From Batillaria attramentaria (taxonomy: Eukaryota > Mollusca > Gastropoda > Batillariidae), in contig JACVVK020000035.1 in assembly GCA_018292915.2 (NCBI GenBank), positions 27,501-91,500 of the forward strand: 64,000 nt of DNA, written 5' to 3'. Both the position numbers and the translations under genes were made by a program. Positions 1-11,072 of this stretch are shown one piece after another. Numbering within the stretch: position 1 is the first letter of the stretch; each line of letters begins with the position of its first letter. Under the pieces are notes generated by a model. The model made no database searches. It was not told the origin of the DNA and saw only the letters and a list, made by a program, of their open reading frames with translations.

Positions 1-3000
1 CACACACACACACACACATTCAGCAAGGCAACCGAGCATTCATTATTGGTCACAAACGAATCAGTGTGCTGCGTGCTTGCAAAAGAACTGTTGGGACGAA
101 TTGAGGTCCCTCAAAGACTAAGCGCCGCGAACCTATTTCGTGTGCGGTGACCTGTGAACGATTTTACGCCAAGGTGCATTTCTCTTTTCAGGCGCTCGGG
201 TGTTGCAGAGTGACCGGGGTGCTGGGCTGTCGCCACGAGGCTAGGGAACTCACGCCAGACTGAGGCGTGTAACCAGCCTGTTTTAATCTGCCTGGCCAGC
301 CCACTACTGGACAAGACGCGCTAAAGGGGAAAAAACACAAGAGAATAGAGTGGAGCGGAGCTGTCGACCTACCTAGTCTTGCTTCGCTGAGCTTGTGAAA
401 CGACCGGATACCACTTACCCTGAAGTCGCGGAAGAATGTGCCAAAGTTAAACTGGATACCAGAACTACAAGAAAACTTCGATAGTTAGATTCTCGAGGGA
501 ATCTGGAAGAAATTTAGAAAAGTAGAAAGTTTCTTTATCTCTCTTTGGATATAAAAAAATTCAAACAAACAAAAAACTCCCACAGAAAATCCGACAAAGA
601 GGATTGCATCGATTTGACGTAGGTGTGAAACCCAAACTTAAAATTCGCGTGAGTGGATATGTGTGTACCTGAGTGTGCATTTTCTGCAAAGACTGACGTC
701 ACTGCTTTGACTGTTGAGTATTGAAGCGACCTCTGTGTTCTTGTGACGCCCACAGCGTGGTGTGGGAGAGAATCCCGCGCAAGGGAAGTTTTTCTAAGTG
801 TTCGACAGCACAACTTCGTCAGTATCACCACTGGACAGCAGCTACATGACACGGCACCAGTGTATCACCTAATTCTGTGACCCAGGATGTACCACAAAGC
901 CAGCCCAGGTCACACTGGAGTTGTTTCTCTGACTGGATGCACAACTGCTAAGGACCTTTGCCCACGTCAGGAAGTTCGGCCATCACAGCAAATCATGGCC
1001 TCTCAGTGTCAATGTTTGGCTCAGTGTTCGCGGGGCTTGTCTTCCCGATGACCACGTTTGGAGTTTGTGTAGGACAGTGCTGTGTGGCGCCATCTGGCCC
1101 GGACATGGAGTACCATTACTTCGCGCCCAGAGGGCTCACGTGAGCAGCATCCATCCGACTCCTGTCCTCAGTCTCGGTATTACGTTTTTTGTCTTCACAT
1201 TTTGCTTCTCAGTGTTATTGTGCATCTTCAAACTTACAATCAGTGAGACAGATGTTCTATAAGTGCAAAAGTACAAGCTACCTTGTTCTGTCAAATTATC
1301 AAAGAGTTAAATTATTACAAAGAAGGTGGACAACATTGTTCGCCAGCTCAGTCATTTGTTCTTGGAGCTTACCAAGTACTTTTGTGATGAGCTTTCTGTC
1401 TGTGGTCATGTTACACTGGGTCTTGTGGTAGTGCTGGTTTACAGACACTTCACTTCCAGCTTCACCCTTGGATCACATCCGTCACAACTGTGATTGTTTT
1501 ACTTTTTCTTTGCCATCCTTGAGTTTATAACAAAAAAATAGGAGAGTGCGTGACTTTGTTTACTCGTATCTTAGTGACAGAAGCAGTTCTATTAGCAGCA
1601 CGACTTCACTGACAGCCTTTGCTCCGATGAGTTCACGCCGTACACGACTCAATACGCTTCACTGTCAGTGTCGGTAATCGGGGGCACAGTCGTCTCAGCA
1701 AAAAGGAAAGCTAAGAAGGGCTTATTGATTTGCTGATTGAATAACCCGAGCTCTGCGGACAATCCAGAAATATTTTTCCTGTCGGAGCCAGCACGGTTGA
1801 TCGCCCCACAATCCAGATCTGACTTGCGTGTTTACGTTTCATATTCACGGCACTGGCAAAACCAAAACTCTTGTACACAAAAGACGAAGCGATCTGGCTT
1901 AGGTGATAAGGAGGTGTTAAAACAAGCCCATTGTCTAAAAATATCCGGACGAGGCCCTTTGAGCAGGCGCGCGAGAAACTTTATCTTTCCACCCGAAGGA
2001 GATGCAGAAATTGCCTATCGCACGCCACATCGACTTCACGCCGTCATAATTGCAGTGTTTATCTGTGTGCACTGGCTGTGAGTTTTTCTCCTATCCTGAC
2101 GTCTTCGACTTTTCACACCAGTGGTACGGGCGTAAAACGCTTCGGTTGCAGCGCGTGCGAGAAGTGCGGAGGATGAGTGTAAAAGCGTGGAGGCCAGCAG
2201 CCAATCGGAGAGGCGCCTGGCGTGTCGGTCAATAGCACGCAACAAACAGTGAGTGACAGGCAGGGGGACAACACATCGACCCCCCCCAGCATTGATCCTC
2301 CCACGGTTTACGCTGTCCAGCAGTCACAGACAGTCATAGGCAGTCTCACGCAGTCCCAGACATATTGGAAAAGGGGCTTGATCGTTCACCGGCTTGCTCC
2401 TCAATCAGCCACCTGGTGGTAGCTTAGCTACTTCTCAACGATTTTTACGCCAATCCAGATCTGGTCTTTTTCTAGCAGATCCACTATTTTGTTTACCAAG
2501 AACACTTGTGAAACCTTATGCCCCTTTCTTGTTTTTTCTTAAAGGTTAAACCCTTCACCGCAAATCGTATTATTCAGGACAAACTGAGACCGATTGTATC
2601 TGATCTCACTCAGTGATCTGTTGCTGATACTCCTCTCTCTTCAACCCTCTTCGGATCTCGGCCGGAATTCTTTACCCGTCCAGGTTAACTGACTGGCTAC
2701 GTAGCCAGCAAAGTGGCTGTGATAACTGCATCCACCGGCAAGGTCTGATTTTTATGAAGGTGAACCACCGGGAGAAATTGGAAGGGCTTATGAGCCAAAA
2801 CTAGATAGGTGGGTTCAAGACCTTCAGGAAAGGGAAAACGACTGCTGTAACAGACGTGTGCTGGCGTGCGATGTCATAACACGTCTGCTCAAAGATCGCT
2901 GCAGCTGGCGCTGGTGTTTGTGTTGGGAGGAGGATCAGAAGTCTCTCCGGATCCCCCCAGCTGCCCGGGAACTAAACTCGGAAAGCGGTGTGTAGGTAAA

Positions 3001-3707
3001 CTTGCCGTGAACTGGATAAACCCAGCCCGGGCTGTGATACAACAACCACTCACTCACTCTCTAACACGTTTTGCAACTTCTCTCGCAAGACGAGACGAGG
3101 CGAGGACGTCTGAAAACAAGTGGAACTGTTTCAGCAGCTATTACTATTACTTGGACATTTTCTCAAGCCTGATCGAGTTTCTAGAGCAGATTGTCCCTCA
3201 CCTCATCCCCCCCTCTCTCCCACCCTCCATCTACTCCCAGCTGTCAGTCTCCAAGCTTGCTGGGAGCCAGGGCCAGAAAATCAAAACGCTGCTCACCCAA
3301 GCGTGCACTACGAGCGCCAGAAGCAGGCTGTCCCCCAGTGAGTTGCTGAGGCTTGAGCGAGGGGTGAGTCTCCGCGGGGGCCGAAGTGAGCGGGTGATCG
3401 GGAGGGACTGCGGCTGCCCGATATATGCTGATGATCGAACACTGGTCCTGATCGATCTGTTCTCTCCAGGCGCCCCGTGGTTCCGGCTTCTTTTGGGCGC
3501 GTAGTGCCGGTCTTCTGTGCTGACTGTGGTGTCTCCGTGTGAAGACAGGCCGGTACAGACACACATAGAGAGAGAGAAGAGGGGAGAGTGGTAGAGAGTA
3601 GTTAACCTCCTTCCTCAAATCTTCCCTCCCTCCGTCCACCACCGCACGACTCAGTCTACTGGTACTCATCGATGTGACAGAGACATCGAGGCAAAGAAAG
3701 AGGGAGC

Positions 3708-3738
<31 letters not shown>

Positions 3739-5166
3739 TTTAGAACAGAGAGTGAGAGTGCGCGAGCGGCGGCGGCGGCCAAAGCTGGAGCCGGTGTTAG
3801 GCCAAGGGACAAAACTGCTAGAAGTTGTCGGTCTTGTGGAAGTGTGGACTGGCTGGCTGGACCGGGAGACGCCTCCCGGGAGCTCCGTCAGCGCCGTGTG
3901 CTGCTGCTGCCAAACACATTGCGTGAGCCTTCGAGGGAGGAGGGGAAAAAAACATGACTCCGGTACAGACGAGAAGTGTGAAAGTGAGGATTTGGAGATG
4001 ACTCGGATTACCTTATGAACTCCGTTCTTCAGCCCCCCTCCCTCCCTTGTCTTCAGTCCTCATACTGTGTATAAGTGCAGTGTACCGTGTAACATTGACA
4101 AACCGTGCTGCTTTGCTTCCTGACCTTTCGTCTGCGTCATTGCAGACCCAGACAAAAAGAAAAAACTAAACTGGCGGAAACAAGCGTTATCTCTGTGATT
4201 CCGCTCAACGTTACGTGTTTTTTTGTGCTAAGCAGCTTTCGTGAGTCTTTCTCTCCCCTGTATGAGCTTGCACTTTGGTGAGTGTGAGAATGTCGTTTTG
4301 TTGTGGGTGCTTAGCGCTGGACACACGATGCTGATGTATCTCGCCTCAAATTTACGAGAGGCAATCAGGTGACATAAGAAAATTCCACAACGTGAACTTG
4401 CGTTTTTTTGGAAGTGAAACTGAACTATCTTGACATCAAGAACTAGTATCGGTTTTTTGTTTTTTTGCAGGCGGCTGCACTGAAGCAAGCAAGCACTATA
4501 CCTGCACCGTGCAAAGACTATGAGACCATCTTCGCTTTAGCTGCGCCTGGACATAGCATTCTGACGTTTATCCCGTAATCGGATTAGGTGGACAGTGTCC
4601 CTTGACATCTGCCCGCCGCTTTTGTGCCAAATCTCCACGCAGTAACAGCAGACAGTAACAACAGAATTCCTGAACTCTGCGTGACGTTATCGAAGCTTTC
4701 TTGGACTTCCGTCAGCACTGCTGCTTCTGTGAAACTATTACGTGATATCGGCTGTGATTACGACACACCATACAGTGACGGCACGTGAGGTTTGAGTACT
4801 GGAAGTGAATTAGGATTGCTCCAGACAAACTGTTCACGGCAATACTTTTTACGTAACGGCGTAAAAGCCGGGCTCCTAAACAGCGAAAACGGTACGGATT
4901 TTATAACCGGCATCAGAAATATAGGCTGTTGTAAAGGGGTACTTACTGACTACGAATCTAGACGTAATTACTGATGCTTGCATCTGAAACACAGACAGCC
5001 GCAAGAAATACTGTCGACAATCAGAAGCGTAGACACTTCTAAGTAGCACTTTCTGTCTACTATTCTTCAAAGACGTGACTAGTGTTTCTGCATCAGAAGC
5101 ACAGACATCTGTACTGTCTTCGATTCGACAAAGACGTGATCAGTACTGCCTGTATCATAAGCGTAG
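1..5166. other. Non-repetitive, CpG-containing 5' region; probable promoter and leader of the receptor gene
   Basis: I recognise no protein here. The longest open frame (about 2866-3504, plus strand) has no ATG and resembles no family I know, so I do not call it a gene. The stretch is less repetitive and richer in CpG than the rest of the window, and it runs into the receptor's first coding exon, so it plausibly holds the promoter and long 5' leader; this is inference. Visible details are a (CA)n tract at 1-18, an acceptor-like pyrimidine tract ending in CAG at 193, a consensus CRE palindrome (TGACGTCA) at 694-701, a short (AG)n tract near 3718-3738, and a second acceptor-like tract ending in GCAG near 4470. 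These acceptors could bound untranslated exons, but no matching donors were traced. Confidence 0.3.
694..701. promoter_or_regulatory. Consensus CRE palindrome
   Basis: The 8-bp sequence TGACGTCA is the full consensus for CREB/ATF bZIP dimers. It lies about 4.8 kb upstream of the first in-frame ATG of the receptor. One 8-mer can occur by chance, so regulatory use is only a possibility. Confidence 0.3.
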
Positions 5167-5185
5167 GCAATCGTAAACGGACCTT
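4960..5185 (+). repeat. Degenerate tandem repeat in the receptor leader
   Basis: Phrases such as CAAAGACGTGA, CATCAGAAGC and ACAGACA recur with variation two or three times at roughly 60-bp spacing, directly upstream of the open frame that leads into exon 1. Copies are diverged and no function is evident. Confidence 0.4.
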
Positions 5186-5454
5186 ATTACAGTGACACCT
5201 CGGCGTCTTCGAGCAGAAGGTTTACTGTTGCTGCTCCACGAGCACCAGCAGCAGGATCCGAGTTACCAACGTCGCCCGACCCCCTCATCCTGACTAACCC
5301 CACCCGGGAAGAGTGTGTGTCAGGGGGCAGCCACAAGCCCCCAGGGACCGCCACCGTGTCGCCGTCATCTCCCCGACCCTCGTGCCCGCCCGCCGACCCT
5401 CGCCGTCTGCCCTCGCAGCTCCTCATCGCCTCTGCCATCGTCATCGTCGTTCTC

Positions 5455-5799
5455 ATGTCTGGTGTAGCCGCAGCAGCCATCGCCGCCGCCGTCGTCGCGG
5501 TCGGTGGTGCCAGTGACGCTGACGGCGATGGAGGGGGAGGAGGAGGAGGTGGTGAGGGAGGGGGCAGCACATACGGGTTGAGCGGGCACGGCAACGTCAC
5601 GGGCTTCCTCGTGGACGTCATGGAGGAAGTGACGTCAAGCATGACGCCGGCGGCCATGATGCATGCCGGGAACGCCAGCAGCAGTACCGTGGCCAACATG
5701 GCGACCTTGCTGGGCAGCACGACCCTGACGCCGGACAACGGGAGCATGGTGAATAACACCACACCACCACCAGAGTCACCGTACGCCGTGTGGTCACAG
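5455..5799 (+). CDS. 5-HT7: 5-HT7-type serotonin receptor, exon 1 (extracellular N-terminus)
   Basis: This exon codes for the 115-residue N-terminal domain before the first transmembrane helix. The start is the first in-frame ATG at 5455. Its context is weak (C at -3, T at +4), and the frame stays open upstream to a stop at 5164 without another ATG, so an upstream exon could supply the true start, for instance through an acceptor ending in ACAG at 5192. Visible features are an Ala/Val/Ile-rich hydrophobic stretch at residues 1-16, extending upstream as LLIASAIVIVVL, an Asp/Gly run with a polyglycine tract, and N-glycosylation sequons NVT, NAS, NGS and NNTT. The exon ends in CAG at 5799 with intron GTGCCT following. 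It joins in phase 0 to exon 2 at residue 115, immediately before TM1. A long low-complexity N-terminus is usual for invertebrate 5-HT7 receptors. Confidence 0.8.
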
Positions 5800-6033
5800 G
5801 TGCCTCTTTTTTCTTCCACAGTAGTCACACTGTATTTTCAGTTCAGTTCAATTCATTTTAATTCATTCATTTAAAAAAAAAATTCTAGATAAACAGATAG
5901 GCATGTACATTCAAATACAAATACAGTTAGATAAAGAAAAAGTGTTTTTTGTTTGTTTGTTTTTTTGTTTTTTTTTGGGGGGGGAGGGGCAGTTTTTTTT
6001 TAAACAAACATGCATACAGTATATACATACATT

Positions 6034-6036
<3 letters not shown>

Positions 6037-6092
<56 letters not shown>
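6037..6092 (+). repeat. (CA)n microsatellite in the receptor intron
   Basis: An uninterrupted CA tract of about 56 bp. Confidence 0.97.
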
Positions 6093-6093
<1 letters not shown>

Positions 6094-6530
6094 CCAACGT
6101 GCTTACATACGTGCATTTGTGTCTAAAATCATGCGGGCTCAGGCTGAAAACAGCATGCATACACGCTTTCTACCAAAAATGAAAAGAAAAAAAAAAGATG
6201 AATTCAGTTCTCAACTTTATTGCTAAGGATATTGGCCCGTTCCATCATACAAGGCTTTGACAAGAAACCACATGCCGTGTGTACGCTTCTTTTCTACCAC
6301 AGCGACCATGCTTCAGTTTAAATCTATTCAAATGTATGTATCCAGTTAAGTAATACTTACGATATAATTTCGATGATGAAGGAGTGTGACTTGTACTATG
6401 TACGTGTTTGTCTTTCACGTAAAACACACTGCCTGAACAACAACAACATACGAACAGAATGAAAGCAACTGCTAAACGACCAAAATGCCTTGTTTTCTGC
6501 GCAAACTTTAACACGTATTTCGTACCGCGC

Positions 6531-6715
6531 GGAGAGCCGGGGTGGCCGAATGGTAGAGCGTTGGACTTCTAATGCTCGAGTCAGTCGTGAGTTCGTATCC
6601 CGGCTGGGGCCAAATATTTATGCTGGCTTTTTCATCGTTACCCCGTCTTTGATATCACCCGTATATGGTGGAAAAGGACGTTAAACCCCCCAAACACCTA
6701 CCCACCCACCTACCC
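6531..6715 (+). mobile_element. SINE-A copy in the receptor intron, with target-site duplication
   Basis: A full-length tRNA-derived SINE: head with A box TGGCCGAATGG and B box GAGTTCGTATCCC, AAATATTTATGCTGGC body, and GGACGTTAAACC tail with C/A-rich end. The duplication TCGTACCGCGC is exact at 6520-6530 and 6716-6726. It sits in sense orientation within the intron. Confidence 0.92.
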
Positions 6716-6726
6716 TCGTACCGCGC

Positions 6727-6945
6727 ATGAGTATCCCTCATGTTTGACTCTTTTACGGTTTTGTATGCGAACATCAGGCAAAATTGATGGTTCCTTGGCG
6801 GCTCTTACTGCAGTAAACACGAGTATAATCACAGTGCAACACACCCACTAAGCAACATTTAAATCCAATATTTCAATTAATTTCAATGATTTTGTTTTTA
6901 GCGAGGCCACTGATGCACAACGCCAAACGTACTTGGTAGAAATAG
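6727..6945 (+). repeat. Dispersed repeat R1, copy 1 (interrupted by SINE-A)
   Basis: Matches 40642-40920. Its first bases lie before the SINE at 6505-6530, so the SINE inserted into this repeat and duplicated TCGTACCGCGC. The repeat has no coding capacity. Confidence 0.75.
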
Positions 6946-7192
6946 AGTTTTTTAAAGAATGTTTACACTATAAGCTTTCTTTTTTTGAAAACAATTTCTG
7001 TAAATGGGCTAGGATGTTATCGTGCTGTGTGTTTGACTTGACATACAGATACCTGAAACCAAGATTGTTTATGATAGTTAATTTTCATCGTAGACCGACA
7101 CCACAAACAGGCATTGAAAATAATTACCCTGGTTTCAGGTTTAAGTGTCAGTTCTAAGACTCTCCTGACTTGACCTTTGTTATCTGTGACAG

Positions 7193-8431
7193 GTTGTCAT
7201 CTCCGTGATCCTCGGCGCTCTCATCCTGTGCACCATTATCGGCAACTGCCTGGTGTGCATCTCCGTGGGCATCGTGAAGCGGCTCCAGACTCCCTCCAAC
7301 CTGCTGATCGTGTCGCTGGCTGTGGCGGACCTGCTCGTGGCCATTCTCGTCATGCCGTTGGCCGGTACCATGCAGGTGTACGGACACTGGGCTCTCGGGG
7401 AGCGAGTGTGTGACATGTGGACCACCACGGACGTTCTCTTGTGCACGGCGTCCATCCTGAACCTGTGCGCGATCAGCGTGGACCGGTACCTGGTCATCAC
7501 GCGGCCCTTCCAGTACGCCATGAAGCGGACGCCTCGCCGGATGGGCTTCATGATCTTCGTGGTGTGGGGCGTATCAGCCGTCGTGTCCATCCCGCCCGTC
7601 TTCGGCTGGAAGAGCCCGCACCAAGCCTACGACTGCTTCATCAGTCAGGACATTGGCTACCAGATATATGCAACCCTGTGTGCCTTCTACCTGCCGCTGT
7701 TCATCATGATCTTCGTCTACTTCAAGATCTGGCTCGTGTCCTCGAAGATCGCCAAGGCGGAGGCACGCTCCAAGGTGGGCAGTTTCGACAAGGGGGCGGA
7801 GTTCCAGATAGGCCGGCCCTCCCGGGACTCCAACGAGAGCCAGTTTCTGCCCAACGGTTCCGTGGGCAAGAACAATCACCTGGGTGTGGGCGAGATAGAC
7901 GACGCGTCGTTAGAAATCCTTCCCAAAGGTGCGGACAATGACCGGCTAAAGCGCCGGCGCTTCACGATCCGTTCCCTGATCCCGCGCCACAGGCCCTTGT
8001 CCAACTCCCGGGAGCAGAAGGCCACCAAGACGCTGGGCATCATCATGGGATGCTTCACGCTCTGCTGGCTGCCCTTCTTCATCCTGGCGCTCTACAAGAC
8101 ATTCTGCCTCGACTGCTACGTGCCGCCCGTGCTGGACGGTATTCTTATGTGGCTGGGTTACGCCAACAGCTTCCTCAACCCCGTCATTTACGCGCGCTTC
8201 AACCGGGATTTCAGGACTCCCTTCAAAGAGATCCTGTGCTTTCGCTGCCGGGGAATCAACGTGCGCATGCGCTCGGAGAGCTATGTGGAACAATATGGCG
8301 GCGGCCCCCCAACACATCGCGACAGCTTACGGCCCCCAATGGACTGCGTGGTCAGGTACAATAGTCAGGGTCAGACTGTCGTTCAGATCGGCAACGGTTC
8401 GGCCAATTCTCAGTCCGAGTCAAAGATATAA
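7193..8431 (+). CDS. 5-HT7: 5-HT7-type serotonin receptor, exon 2 (seven-helix core and C-tail)
   Basis: This exon codes for the whole seven-helix core, 412 residues, giving 527 in total from the ATG at 5455. It is a class A aminergic G-protein-coupled receptor of the plasma membrane. In the numbering from that ATG I see N133 (TM1), D161 (LAVAD, TM2), C188, amine-binding D195 (TM3), DRY at 212-214, W240, extracellular C263 and P283 (TM5). Further on are CWLPFF from 406 (TM6) and NPVIY at 444-448 (TM7). The assignment to 5-HT7 rests on ISQDIGYQIYAT before TM5, CWLPFF, LGYANSFLNP and the tail phrase FRCRGIN...ESYVEQYG. Vertebrate 5-HT7 receptors signal through Gs and cAMP; that is inferred here. 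TM5 carries A275, T276 and A279 where human 5-HT7 has Ser, Thr, Ala. The third loop is long (about 90 residues). Codons are strongly G/C-ending. Another serotonin or octopamine subtype is less likely. Confidence 0.92.
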   Translation, partial: VVISVILGALILCTIIGNCLVCISVGIVKRLQTPSNLLIVSLAVADLLVAILVMPLAGTMQVYGHWALGERVCDMWTTTDVLLCTASILNLCAISVDRYLVITRPFQYAMKRTPRRMGFMIFVVWGVSAVVSIPPVFGWKSPHQAYDCFISQDIGYQIYATLCAFYLPLFIMIFVYFKIWLVSSKIAKAEARSKVGSFDKGAEFQIGRPSRDSNESQFLPNGSVGKNNHLGVGEIDDASLEILPKGADNDRLKRRRFTIRSLIPRHRPLSNSREQKATKTLGIIMGCFTLCWLPFFILALYKTFCLDCYVPPVLDGILMWLGYANSFLNPVIYARFNRDFRTPFKEILCFRCRGINVRMRSESYVEQYGGGPPTHRDSLRPPMDCVVRYNSQGQTVVQIGNGSANSQSESKI

Positions 8432-8916
8432 TGCTCGGTTTGTTGGTTTCTTTGATTGTTTGTTTGGGGATTTTCTTTCTTGCGCGTAACCAGTTTACGA
8501 TTTTTTTTTTTTTTTGAGTTGATTCCGTTTTCCAGAAATGGTCTTATTTCATTTCTGGGGTGACTGTATTTCAGTTTTGAATTGAAATCCAAAGACTTCG
8601 GTTGTATCCTTTTTTTAAAAAAGAATCTGGTTTTCTTTATTTTTGTAAAGAAACTTCCGACTTGTGATCTAATAGTGCGATTGGTTGAGCTCTATTTGCC
8701 GTGACTACTACACGGAATGACGTTAAGTTTGTTGGATTCTGGTGACGTGACGATTTTTCTTGTGTGTGTACCGTGTTTTGTGGTGTGTTGTTTTTGATCC
8801 TATTGCCAGTACCATGACACAGATCTTGCCACTTGTAGCCAGCAGACAAACTGTATGTAGGAGTGGAGAACAGGCACAGTTCGCGTGGTGCTTTATGTTC
8901 CGCCAAGGAGATTAAA
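8432..8916 (+). other. Probable 3' UTR with ATTAAA polyadenylation signal
   Basis: The stretch after the receptor stop is T-rich and non-coding. A variant polyadenylation signal ATTAAA lies at 8911-8916, followed by a TG/T-rich stretch. I saw no canonical AATAAA before it. The true cleavage site is unknown. Confidence 0.45.
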
Positions 8917-10133
8917 GTTGTATATATTGTTACACATTAATTGTGATATTTATGAGCCGTTTCGTCAGATGAAACCCTCGTTTTTTTAAAACTCGTCTTG
9001 TTGAAGGGTAGTTCTGCCGTTAACTCCCCCGTGCGTTTTGTATACAGATTAACACAAACGGTAGTTCTAATATTACGACAGGATGTGTTATTAATTCGAC
9101 ATTAATAACAACAGCACCGGTGTAATAAGTGTTGCTGTTGACTTCAACTCGCTCTTCAACAGTGAAAAAAATATGTGTTGGGTTTTTCCCCTATTAACTT
9201 CTAACAGTGAGATTTAGATGATCATAGGTTTGATTCACATTTTAACACCACTTCCAAGTATTAACACCAACTAGCTGCGTGAGAACTTGGATGTTACTTG
9301 CGAAAGAAAATCCGAGTTCATGGAGTCATGACGTGAATTAGTGCGAAGAAATAATCATCACCTGGTCATCAGTAACTGATAGATAGTCACAGGATCATTG
9401 CCTGTTCATGGAGCTAAGCGAGAAATCTTGACGTCCATACTTATTTACATACGTGTACAAATAACTAGGGCCTGTTGCATGGAGAGAGAGAGTAGAACTT
9501 AAGTCTGAGACCAGCTTGACTATGCTGAGACTGAAAGATGAGCACGAGATACATAAGCGGAGACTAAGGCACATCTGCGATCATTTTTGGACTGAACGGT
9601 AATGCACGCTAATGATAGTCCTGGCGTAATAAGTCTCAGTCCTGACGTAATACGTCGTAGTCCTGACGTAGTAACTCTCAGGCCTGACGTAATAGCCTCG
9701 GCCCTAACGTAAGTTTTTGTTGTGACGTAGCAAGTCTCAGTCATGCCATAAGAAGTCTTTGTCGTGACGTAGTAAGTCTCAGTCATGACGTAAGAAGTCT
9801 GAGACTAGAGCTAAGTCTCAGACTAGTCTACCCTCTTTTCATGCATCGGGCCCCCTGGTCATGACATTCGTTTGGCTCCTTCATCAAAGTGGTCATCTTG
9901 GTAGATCGTTATTTTGTGTGTTGGATACATATTATATAAATATATATATACATGTAGGAGTAGACAGTAGGTGATGTGTTTAAATCTGTGTTGGCGTGTG
10001 AGGCCGGATGCCCATTATGTAACAGGCGTGTGTTCCCACTCAGCTCGGATTAATCAGCCTTTCAATCATGGCTTCAGCTTCAAACCAGCGAGCAGTCCCT
10101 GCCAGTGAAAAGTCGGGAGGCCTTTTACAAAAT

Positions 10134-10134
<1 letters not shown>
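8917..10134. other. Non-coding stretch around the 21-bp minisatellite
   Basis: Apart from the minisatellite at 9617-9802 I see nothing but AT-rich single-copy sequence with short purine runs (GAGAGAGA near 9482) and TA repeats near 9930-9950. Confidence 0.4.
9617..9802 (+). repeat. 21-bp minisatellite carrying repeated TGACGTAA-like motifs
   Basis: About nine units of the form AGTCCTGACGTAATAAGTCTC follow one another, some 18-22 bp long. Most keep TGACGTA, a CREB/ATF or PAR-bZIP half-site. The array lies about 1.2 kb after the receptor stop codon. Confidence 0.85.

Positions 10135-10183
<49 letters not shown>
10135..10183 (+). repeat. (CT)n microsatellite
   Basis: An uninterrupted CT dinucleotide tract of about 49 bp. 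Confidence 0.95.
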
Positions 10184-10187
<4 letters not shown>

Positions 10188-10911
10188 ACCTCTTATCACC
10201 ATGATGGATGAACACGTAGCGCCCACATATTGTGCTGTTAGAAATTTAATCGTTAAAACCGGATGTTTCTTTTCTGCTCAGTTGATGAGTGTATAGACTT
10301 CCAGATTGTGTGCTGTCCCTTCCCAGACCGAAAGCCAGACGTTTATAGAATGGCTTCTTTTTTTTTAAAGTCTTTGTCCTGTCCGTCATATCACGCTTAC
10401 ATGGTTATTAAAGATATTAAAGACCTGAACCCCTTAACTTCCCAACGTACCACCCACCCACCCAGCCATTCAGCCAGTCCCAACCATCCAACCATCCAAC
10501 CAACCAGACATTGTTTTCGTGTCAGGACGACACAGACAAACCATTCGGTAAAGAGTTGTGAGTGCAGTTTTGGTCGAGACAGGTGCATTTTGTGAATGGT
10601 TTCTATATAGGACGTTTGGCAGACCCAGACAGATGTCTCCGCGGTTGTTAGCCTGTAATTAACAGTATCATGTTTCTTTATATCATTCACCGTTACGCTT
10701 ATTTTAAAAAAAAAATATAGTCCGTGAAGATTCCACAGTATTCACCCAACAATTATGCTAATGAGAGGTGGTGAAGAAAGCAGTGTGACTACTACTTAAC
10801 TTTCAAATGTGAGTGATGGACACGTGCACAACGCTGCTCTAAAGAAAGTGTGCCATCGTTTATTTGTAAAAGGATCCTTCAGAGACTTCATAATGTTTTG
10901 TCTCACATGAC

Positions 10912-10988
10912 CTTTTATTTTATTTTATTTTATTTTATTTATTATTTTATTTATTTATTTATTTATTTATTTATTTTTTTTTTTTTTG
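10912..10988 (+). repeat. (TTTA)n / poly-T tract
   Basis: TTTTA and TTTA units run into a T homopolymer and then a short G run. Between 10184 and 10911 nothing else was recognised. Confidence 0.85.
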
Positions 10989-11072
10989 GGGGGAGGCTGT
11001 TTTTAAATTACGACTTTCAAAAAGCTGAACATACACTGGCTGACTTTTTACTGTGGTGCAAGTTTTTATACC

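Larger units (their letters stand above)
5800..7192 (+). other. Phase-0 intron of the receptor gene
   Basis: The intron is 1,393 bp with GT at 5800-5801 and AG at 7191-7192 after a modest pyrimidine tract. Removing it joins a codon for Gln to GTT in frame and restores the expected start of TM1. It carries a poly-T/poly-G stretch near 5945-6000, a (CA)n array at 6037-6092, a SINE-A copy at 6531-6715 and a dispersed repeat at 6727-6945. Confidence 0.85.

Noticed and set aside
2866..3504. Open frame of 213 codons in the 5' region, plus strand
   Set aside because: No in-frame ATG, no family resemblance, and mixed codon use; more likely leader or promoter DNA.
5187..5828. 213-codon frame antisense to receptor exon 1
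   Set aside because: It is the shadow of a GC-rich coding exon on the other strand, with proline and threonine runs mirroring the sense Gly/Val/Ala runs.
6534..6606. Functional tRNA gene at SINE-A heads
   Set aside because: A and B boxes are present, but the anticodon stem and acceptor stem do not pair and a SINE body follows every time.
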